The notes under the pieces: generated by a model
What the model saw: the letters and a program-made list of their open reading frames with translations, nothing else
The model's database searches: none
What the model was told of the DNA's origin: nothing
Made by a program: the position numbers and the translations under genes
Assembly: GCA_002420305.1 (NCBI GenBank)
Contig: DIHT01000184.1
Span: forward strand, 1 to 12,311
Origin: Akkermansiaceae bacterium UBA5689
GTDB taxonomy: Bacteria > Verrucomicrobiota > Verrucomicrobiia > Verrucomicrobiales > Akkermansiaceae
Reading direction: 5' to 3'
Length of the DNA stretch: 12,311 nucleotides
In this document: positions 7,246 to 12,311 of the stretch, piece by piece
How the letters are laid out: each line of letters starts with the position of its first letter
Numbering within the stretch: position 1 is the first letter of the stretch

Positions 7246-8592
7246 ATGATTTTTCGATCAGCACAAAGCCTCCTGATCGTGGCAGGAGCCTCAATTGCAC
7301 TCGCTGCGTCCGAGCCAGAGAATTTTGAGCGCCTCACTTTTCATACTGCTCCAAAAGCTCTGTCGGCTGAGGCCACGACTGAGGATTGGCCCCGGTTTCT
7401 GGGCCCAAGGCATGACCTGCACTCGAAAGAGAGCAGGCTCCTCAAGGTCTTTCCCAAGCAAGGGTTAGCAAAGGTCTGGGAGGTCAAGCGCGGTTCCGGG
7501 CATGCTCCAACGGTGATTTCGGGTCGTCGACTAGTCATGTTCCACGTGCTTGATGGGAAGGAAGTCATAGAATGCCTGCATACGGAGACGGGCAGACGAT
7601 ACTGGAAGTACGAGTATCCAGTTCGGTTGGGTTCCAGTTATGGCGTTGAGGATGCGCCAAGATCTGGACCGGTTATTGATGGAGACCTAGTCTTTGTCGT
7701 CGGTATTCGGGGGGACGTGCATTGTCTGGGACTTGAGACGGGAAAATTGATGTGGAAAAGGAATCTTGAGGAGGATTATGGGCCCGCTCCTTTCTTTTTT
7801 GGGCGCGGGGGTTGTCCTCTGGTGCAGGGAGAACAGCTTATTATCAATGTTGGTGGAAAGATATGTGTTGGGGGGTTTGATAAAAGAACAGGGCGTTTAT
7901 TGTGGAGCACTAAGCATGAGTGGAACGCCAGTTATGCATCTCCGGTCCCTGCTGTCCTGAATGGAAAAACGCGAGTGTTGGTTTTTACCGGGGGGATGGT
8001 GGACCCCCCGACCGGAGGGTTGCTCAGTATCGATCCGATAAATGGGCGAATTGATGATTCATTTCCCTGGCGTGCCCGGATGTTCGCATCGGTGAATGCG
8101 GCGTCCCCTGTGGCCGTGGGCAATGCCATCTTTATCACGGAAAGCTATACTGAGGGAGGGGCTCTCGTTGACTTAGGCCCAGATGGTGAATTTCGTATAC
8201 GCTGGAAGGCTCCTCGCTTCGGTAGTCAGTTTACCACGCCGGTTTTTCATGAAGGGCATCTTTATGGAGTCAGTGGTACTGCAGGAACAGAGATCGTCTG
8301 TCATGAGGTGCGGAGTGGCAAAGAAAAGTGGAGAGATCCTATCGATCTTGCGGGTGCGCGGCTCGGGAGAGCAAGCTTACTCAGGGTGGACGGATCCTTT
8401 CTGTGCCTCGGAGCACAAGGGACTCTTCTCTGGCTTGATCTGTCCCCGGGAGGCGCACGAGTAATTGCCAGAACACAGCTTTTTCGAGCGCCGGAGACGT
8501 GGGGGGTTCCTGCTCTGAGTAGAGGCCTGCTTTACGTCAACCAGAACGCGTTCGGATCGAGGCTGGTTTGCTATGATCTCCGCGGGAAGTAG
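7246..8592 (+). CDS. Exported PQQ-binding-like beta-propeller repeat protein (BamB/PQQ-like fold)
   Basis: A 448-residue protein with an N-terminal signal peptide (MIFRSAQSLLIVAGASIALA, cleavage near residues 20-22), so probably periplasmic. The body is a PQQ-type propeller. WPRFLGP (48-54) is the usual opening of PVC proteins of this class, followed by repeats ending in TG-(K/R)-x-x-W turns: ETGRRYW, ETGKLMW and RTGRLLW, with tryptophans at 120, 170 and 220, then RIRW (320) and SGKEKW (362). About seven or eight blades fit the length. I see no quinoprotein-dehydrogenase catalytic or disulfide motifs, so it is more likely a scaffold or binding protein than an enzyme. The ATG at 7246 gives the signal peptide; no clear Shine-Dalgarno precedes it. 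The next gene starts 65 bp downstream on the same strand and is also exported, suggesting a two-gene operon. Confidence 0.88.
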   Translation: MIFRSAQSLLIVAGASIALAASEPENFERLTFHTAPKALSAEATTEDWPRFLGPRHDLHSKESRLLKVFPKQGLAKVWEVKRGSGHAPTVISGRRLVMFHVLDGKEVIECLHTETGRRYWKYEYPVRLGSSYGVEDAPRSGPVIDGDLVFVVGIRGDVHCLGLETGKLMWKRNLEEDYGPAPFFFGRGGCPLVQGEQLIINVGGKICVGGFDKRTGRLLWSTKHEWNASYASPVPAVLNGKTRVLVFTGGMVDPPTGGLLSIDPINGRIDDSFPWRARMFASVNAASPVAVGNAIFITESYTEGGALVDLGPDGEFRIRWKAPRFGSQFTTPVFHEGHLYGVSGTAGTEIVCHEVRSGKEKWRDPIDLAGARLGRASLLRVDGSFLCLGAQGTLLWLDLSPGGARVIARTQLFRAPETWGVPALSRGLLYVNQNAFGSRLVCYDLRGK

Positions 8593-8657
8593 GTGTATTT
8601 GGCAGCTTTCGCTAATACCCCGGTTGCAGTGCTCAGAAAATCCGGTAAGCATAACAA

Positions 8658-9323
8658 ATGCACGTCGATATAATCAGGAGGCTGTGGGTCTGCGTGATCT
8701 TGGTGGCGATTGCCTTTTTCGGTGCGCAAGCGGGGTATGCAGAGACAAAAAAAATTGGCAAGGTAGAATTTGATCAGGCAGATCTCAGCGACTTGGTTGC
8801 CTTCTTGCGAGAAGGGGCTTCGGGGACGGCTCGCAATGTCATTGTTGATCCGAGAGTCAATCGAGAATTGAGAGTCAGTCTTCGCCTCTACGATGTCACG
8901 AAAGGAGTGGCATTCGCCTATGCGGCTGAACTTGGAGGTTTTGATTATCGTGAGGACCGGCACGCTATCCGGATAGTTCCCAGAGCCGTGAGCGTGAGGC
9001 CGAGACCGTTCCTGAAACGGGGAAGTCCGGTGATAGTGCGACGGCTCTCCGAGATCAGGATGCCCAAGGTTGAATTTGAAGAGGCTCATCTAGGGCAGGT
9101 CATTGAGGAGCTGGTGGAGGCGACTCGCATGCTGGATTCATCGAAAAAGGCTATTAACATTCTCCTCGGTCCGGGAGTGGACCCTTCCTCACCGGTGACA
9201 CTACAGCTCCAGAATATTCCAGTGGGGCAGGTTCTGAAGTATATTGCACAATTTTCTAACCTTGAAATTCGGATTGATGGAAACGCAGTTCTCCTGCTCA
9301 ACAGAAAAAGAGTCGGAAGGTAG
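8658..9323 (+). CDS. Exported tandem STN (secretin/TonB short N-terminal)-like domain protein
   Basis: A 221-residue exported protein. Residues 1-28 form a signal peptide (basic start, hydrophobic core, probable cleavage after GYA). Two similar STN-like modules follow. Module 1 (about 36-108) begins KVEFDQADLSDLVAFL and ends HAIRIVPR; module 2 (about 137-216) begins KVEFEEAHLGQVIEEL and ends NAVLLLNRK. Each has the pattern strand, helix, conserved Val/Ile strand, then 'L-x-L-x-(D/N)-(V/I)' and a helix before a final strand, as in N-terminal domains of secretins and TonB-dependent receptors. Neither a secretin barrel nor a TonB-receptor barrel follows; the gene ends in tandem TAG codons. It probably acts as a periplasmic adaptor, but its partner is unknown. 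It follows the propeller gene by 65 bp on the same strand. The ATG at 8658 is the only start giving the signal peptide. Confidence 0.75.
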   Translation: MHVDIIRRLWVCVILVAIAFFGAQAGYAETKKIGKVEFDQADLSDLVAFLREGASGTARNVIVDPRVNRELRVSLRLYDVTKGVAFAYAAELGGFDYREDRHAIRIVPRAVSVRPRPFLKRGSPVIVRRLSEIRMPKVEFEEAHLGQVIEELVEATRMLDSSKKAINILLGPGVDPSSPVTLQLQNIPVGQVLKYIAQFSNLEIRIDGNAVLLLNRKRVGR

Positions 9324-9332
9324 TAGCGTGAG

Positions 9333-9356
9333 TGAGGAATCGGCCCAATTTCCTCA
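9333..9356. terminator. Possible bidirectional hairpin between convergent genes
   Basis: TGAGGAA (9333-9339) and TTCCTCA (9350-9356) are perfect 7-base inverted arms around a 10-base loop, lying between the convergent STN and oxygenase genes and overlapping the oxygenase stop codon. There is no T-tract on either side and the arms are only moderately GC-rich, so termination activity is doubtful. Confidence 0.3.
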
Positions 9357-10310
9357 GGGAGCGATTCCCGGGTAGCTGCGGTGAAATGCCTTCAGCATAT
9401 GCTGCCCATAGAGAATAGGGTCGAGAGGCGCAATGTGAGAAGGTTCTCTCTCAAAGGGAGGAAGAGACTCCAGAGCGATAGGTGTCACCATGGTGTCGAG
9501 ATCGGGCTCGAAGAAAAACGGTATAGAGTATCGGGTGGAGGCCCCCCGGGGGCTTCGGACTCGATGAGGCGTGGCCATGAAATAATGACCAGTCCAGAGC
9601 TCTAACATGTCCCCGAGGTTGATAACGAGGGTGTCGGGACGAGGGCTTGCCGTAATCCACGTCCCGTCCACCTGGCGTATTTCGAGCCCTCCTACCTCAT
9701 CCTGGGCGAGAATAGTCAGGCAGCCAAAATCCGTATGGTCGCCGATCCCCTGATTGATGTTTGAATGTGGCTCAACGGGAGGATAGGCGATGAGCCGTAG
9801 CATGCAGTGAGGAGGAATAAAGTGACGGGAGAAGGTGTCTTCCTCGAGACCGAGACACAGAGCCAGACTTTTCACCAGATTCTCTCCGATACGGCAAAGC
9901 TGCTCCAGATAGGACTCGCATGCCTCGCGGAAATGGGGGCAATGTTCAGGCCACTGGTTAGGCCCACGAAGGGTATGGTAGTCCGTTTCGGAGTCCGACG
10001 GTGGGTATTCGAGTCCGAGATCGAGAGTCTCCTTATGGTCAGGAGTGCCCTGCGTTTCCTCCTCATCAAGAACGGAGTAACCTCGAAAATGCTTCGAAAA
10101 GCTAAGGTGGATGGCATTTTTCTCTGCTGTTGGAAGTGCAAAAAAATTCTGGGTCTGTTCAAACATGGTTTTGAGACGACCAGCTGTCAGCCCCGGACAA
10201 CGTAGATAGAAAAATCCGGTATTGTGACATGTGTGCCGCAGGATCTGAAGGACGGAAGGATCGCGGGAGAGGATATCCGTATAATTGAAGGTAGGAAGAT
10301 TCCCGTCCAT
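9354..10310 (-). CDS. 2-oxoglutarate/Fe(II)-dependent oxygenase, isopenicillin N synthase-like family
   Basis: A 318-residue cytoplasmic oxygenase from the ATG at 10310. An in-frame TTG at 10319 would add three residues and is less likely. The N-terminal DIOX_N domain (about 5-120) contains LRHTCHNTGFFYL, the substrate-side start typical of the family. The C-terminal 2OG-Fe(II) domain (about 165-270) has the metal triad: H192 and D194 in GDHTDFGCLTIL, and H249 in TPHRV. R260 and S262 in RYSIPFFF are the RxS pair that binds 2-oxoglutarate, so the active site looks intact. This family in bacteria hydroxylates or desaturates varied small molecules; the sequence does not reveal the substrate. It faces the STN gene across a 30 bp gap and sits downstream of a terminator, so it is probably transcribed alone. 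Confidence 0.93.
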   Translation of the reverse strand: MDGNLPTFNYTDILSRDPSVLQILRHTCHNTGFFYLRCPGLTAGRLKTMFEQTQNFFALPTAEKNAIHLSFSKHFRGYSVLDEEETQGTPDHKETLDLGLEYPPSDSETDYHTLRGPNQWPEHCPHFREACESYLEQLCRIGENLVKSLALCLGLEEDTFSRHFIPPHCMLRLIAYPPVEPHSNINQGIGDHTDFGCLTILAQDEVGGLEIRQVDGTWITASPRPDTLVINLGDMLELWTGHYFMATPHRVRSPRGASTRYSIPFFFEPDLDTMVTPIALESLPPFEREPSHIAPLDPILYGQHMLKAFHRSYPGIAP

Positions 10311-10375
10311 CACCTGCAAGTATTAGGACTATTCCAAGCCAGTCACGCAGAAATACAGAAGGGCCTTCCTCTCCC

Positions 10376-10410
10376 TAGAAAATCGCCCGGGTCCATCGGG
10401 GCCGGGCGAG
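10376..10410 (-). terminator. Rho-independent terminator after the DUF1501 gene
   Basis: Read on the minus strand, an 8-base GC-rich stem (TCGCCCGG at 10409-10402 pairing with CCGGGCGA at 10390-10383) encloses an 11-base loop and is followed directly by TTTTCT. It starts about 35 bases after the DUF1501 stop and before the oxygenase gene, so it should end the PSD1/DUF1501 transcript. This is the best terminator I can see in the window. Confidence 0.68.
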
Positions 10411-10444
10411 TAGTGAGACGGATTAGGTTCTGCAACTTGGTGCC

Positions 10445-11728
10445 TCAGGCAGATCCAAAGGCCTCCTTGATTACTTTTCCGCGGTTTCCCACGAAGAAGG
10501 GGCGGCCGCCCATGGCGTGAATCCTTTTCTCGACCGGAAGTCCAAGGGCGTAGGCGACAGTGGTATGAAGGTCTTTGGGTTCGTAGGACTCGGTTTCGAT
10601 GTTGCTTGCGGCTGCATCAGTCTTACCAATGACCTTGCCTCCTTGAACGCCGCCGCCTGCCATCATGATCGAGAAGGCTTTGGGGAAGTGATCCCTTCCA
10701 CCTCGTCCATTGATCTTTGGAGTTCGGCCAAATTCGGTGGTCAGAACAACCATGGTATCGTCGAGCATGCCCTGAGATGATAAATCCTGAAGAAGGGCCG
10801 CGATTGGAGCATCCATGGCGTTCGTTCGGTTGGCTGCAGTTCCTGCGTTGCCATGCTGTCCATCCCACCCCCCAAGTTGGACCTCTACGTATCTCACGTC
10901 ATTTTGAACCAGCCGCCGAGCGAGGAGAAGGCCTCGGGCGAATCGTGAATTTCCGTAGAGAGTCTTCACGCTGGCTGGCTCTTTATTAATGTCGAACAGT
11001 TCCGTGGTCTTGCTGTCGAACAGTTTGACGGTTTCCTCATAGAAGTCGGCGTATGACTTGACTTCATCGTGCGGAAATCCTCTCGCAAAAGACTCCCGGA
11101 AGGTCTCTGCATACTTGAGACGGCGCTCGAACTGCGTTTTATTAATCTTCGGCAGAAGGTCCTTGATGCCGCGATTGGGATCTCCGATCGGAAGCGGGCT
11201 GTGGTCAGGACGAAAAAAGCCGGGTCCAGGGTTCCCTCCACCGACTACTACACTGTCCGGGACCAGCTTGCTGCGACGTCCCAGGAAGTATTGAGCCCAT
11301 GACCCGATCTGCGGGTGGGAGACGCCCGGTCGACGGGCGAATCCGGTGTGCATGAGGTAGTTGCCGCCCCCGTGATCCCCTGTCCTTGTGGTCATGCTCC
11401 GGACCACTGCGAATTTGTCTGCCTGTTTGCCAAGTTCGGGGAGCAGGTTGGAAATCTGGACGCCATCCGCATTGGTCGAGACCGGTTGGGACGGGCCTGA
11501 AATTCCACTTGTGGTTTTCGGGTCAAAAGTGTCGACGTGAGTCATTCCTCCGGACATGTAGAGGAAGATGACGTTTTTTGCGGTTGCGTGAGAGGCAGGG
11601 TTAATAACTTGGCTCTCCGCCGCGCCGGCAATGCCGGGAAGGATTGAGACCCCGAGCGTTGAGGCTGCAGCTCCAGTGAGGAAATTTCTCCGATCTAGTT
11701 CGGTGAGCTTGTTGTTACTGTCTTTCAT
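10445..11728 (-). CDS. DUF1501 domain-containing protein (Tat-exported, alkaline phosphatase-like superfamily)
   Basis: A complete DUF1501 protein of 427 residues. The N-terminus carries a Tat signal: DRRNFLTGAA (12-21), a hydrophobic stretch and a probable cleavage after IAGA (33-36). The core shows family blocks in order: SGGMTHVDTFDPK (59-71), TRTGDHGGGNYLMHTGF (114-130), PQIGSWAQYFLG (139-150), GGWDGQHGN (286-294), TTEFGRTPKINGRGGRDHFP (330-349) and a C-terminal PFFVGNRGKVI. The D, H and GRDH positions correspond to metal-binding sites of sulfatase/phosphatase-like proteins, but activity has not been shown for this family. The start lies 21 bp after the stop of the upstream PSD1-type gene and a strong terminator follows, so the two form a compact operon. 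It is shorter than, and differs at the leader from, the DUF1501 gene at the left edge. Confidence 0.95.
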   Translation of the reverse strand: MKDSNNKLTELDRRNFLTGAAASTLGVSILPGIAGAAESQVINPASHATAKNVIFLYMSGGMTHVDTFDPKTTSGISGPSQPVSTNADGVQISNLLPELGKQADKFAVVRSMTTRTGDHGGGNYLMHTGFARRPGVSHPQIGSWAQYFLGRRSKLVPDSVVVGGGNPGPGFFRPDHSPLPIGDPNRGIKDLLPKINKTQFERRLKYAETFRESFARGFPHDEVKSYADFYEETVKLFDSKTTELFDINKEPASVKTLYGNSRFARGLLLARRLVQNDVRYVEVQLGGWDGQHGNAGTAANRTNAMDAPIAALLQDLSSQGMLDDTMVVLTTEFGRTPKINGRGGRDHFPKAFSIMMAGGGVQGGKVIGKTDAAASNIETESYEPKDLHTTVAYALGLPVEKRIHAMGGRPFFVGNRGKVIKEAFGSA

Positions 11729-11749
11729 GGCTGAGTGATCGTGGTTGGG

Positions 11750-12311
11750 TTACTTGATAAATAAAAATTCAGGAGTGTTGAGCAGAGCCCAGATCAGATC
11801 GGAAAAGACCTCCGGGCCACCGGAGCGGAGTTCCCGGTCAAGAAGGTGCTGCTCGCTGCCGACTGCTCTTCTGCTAAGAATGCTGATGAAGGCAACATCT
11901 GCCTTTTCAAAATTTGAGCTAAGGTTCTTCATCTCGAGGAATATTCGAGAGCCCGGCTGGGTCAGGATTTCGGTCGCGTATCCGTTCATCAACTCCATGA
12001 CCTGTGGGACGGATCCCTTGAGAGAGCTTGCGTTAATTACGAAAGTTCGATCCGACTGTCCGAACTTACTGAGAAAATGCGCGGGGTCGGATGGCTGGGG
12101 AAGTTCCGAGGCTCGAGCAAGTAACAGCTTTCTCTTCCGGGCGGCCTCCATGAAGGCCATCATCATCTCTTCGTCCGTTGGCCCCGTGGGCTTCTTGCTG
12201 AGGGCGGTTTGACCGAAGGGTTTTTCTCCCTTGGGGGGTTTCGCCTTTAAAATTGAGACACCTGCGGCATTTACCAGACTTTGTTCTGGCTTGAACTTGT
12301 TGAATTCGTCT
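11750..12311 (-). CDS. PSD1/DUF1553 family protein, C-terminal fragment (cut by window edge)
   Basis: The reading frame is open from the window edge to TAA at 11752-11750, giving the last 186 residues; the true start is outside. Visible are a lysine/proline-rich linker (KAKPPKGEKPFGQ near the edge), the charged segment EAARKRKLLLARASELPQPSDPAHFLSKFGQSDR, and the DUF1553-type ending with FISILSRRAVGSEQHLL and FSDLIWALLNTPEFLFIK. The 'ALLN(S/T)xEFLF' ending marks the PSD1 subfamily that differs from the 'LNLDExxT' type of the left-hand gene. I place it as the upstream partner of the DUF1501 gene 21 bp downstream. The fragment has no haem motif, so cytochrome domains cannot be confirmed. Confidence 0.85.
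   Translation of the reverse strand, partial: DEFNKFKPEQSLVNAAGVSILKAKPPKGEKPFGQTALSKKPTGPTDEEMMMAFMEAARKRKLLLARASELPQPSDPAHFLSKFGQSDRTFVINASSLKGSVPQVMELMNGYATEILTQPGSRIFLEMKNLSSNFEKADVAFISILSRRAVGSEQHLLDRELRSGGPEVFSDLIWALLNTPEFLFIK

Overview
The window looks like chromosome from a Planctomycetota/Verrucomicrobiota (PVC) bacterium, with Verrucomicrobiota slightly favoured. The strongest clue is two separate pairs of a planctomycete-type cytochrome/PSD1 protein followed by a Tat-exported DUF1501 protein, a gene pair that is greatly expanded in PVC genomes. Secreted FG-GAP and PQQ-type beta-propellers, a stand-alone STN-domain protein and the general lack of clear Shine-Dalgarno sites fit this. 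I see no rRNA, tRNA, CRISPR array, phage gene, transposase or insertion sequence.

Layout from left to right. Positions 1-3252 (minus strand) hold a complete PSCyt1/DUF1549/DUF1553 gene followed by the first 50 codons of a DUF1501 gene that runs off the left edge. Divergent from it is a secreted seven-blade FG-GAP propeller (3387-4592, plus). Its stop codon interlocks with that of a minus-strand YbjN-like gene (4589-5134). Further right on the minus strand are a two-TM protein with a PH-like tail (5222-5707) and a THUMP-domain RNA methyltransferase resembling the N-terminal half of E. coli RlmL (5878-7059). Divergent from the methyltransferase are two plus-strand genes for exported proteins: a PQQ-type propeller (7246-8592) and a tandem-STN protein (8658-9323). 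Facing them is a minus-strand 2-oxoglutarate/Fe(II) oxygenase (9354-10310). At the right edge is a second pair: a DUF1501 gene (10445-11728), with a good intrinsic terminator behind it, preceded by the C-terminal end of another PSD1-type gene (11750 to the window edge).

How the genes may work together. Six of the ten proteins are predicted to be exported: both DUF1501 proteins, the complete PSD1 protein, the two propellers and the STN protein. The truncated right-hand PSD1-type protein is probably exported too. The PSD1/DUF1501 pairs are thought in PVC bacteria to act together outside the cytoplasm, perhaps on polysaccharides, but their biochemistry is not established. The two pairs here belong to different subfamilies, so they do not look like a recent duplication. 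The methyltransferase, YbjN-like and PH-like genes are ordinary cytoplasmic or membrane genes with no evident link to them. No single new multigene system stands out. The most unusual items are the stand-alone tandem-STN protein beside a PQQ propeller, the interlocked stop codons at 4589-4592, and an in-frame open extension after the methyltransferase stop. No gene-free stretch exceeds 300 bases; the longest gaps are about 130-190 bases.
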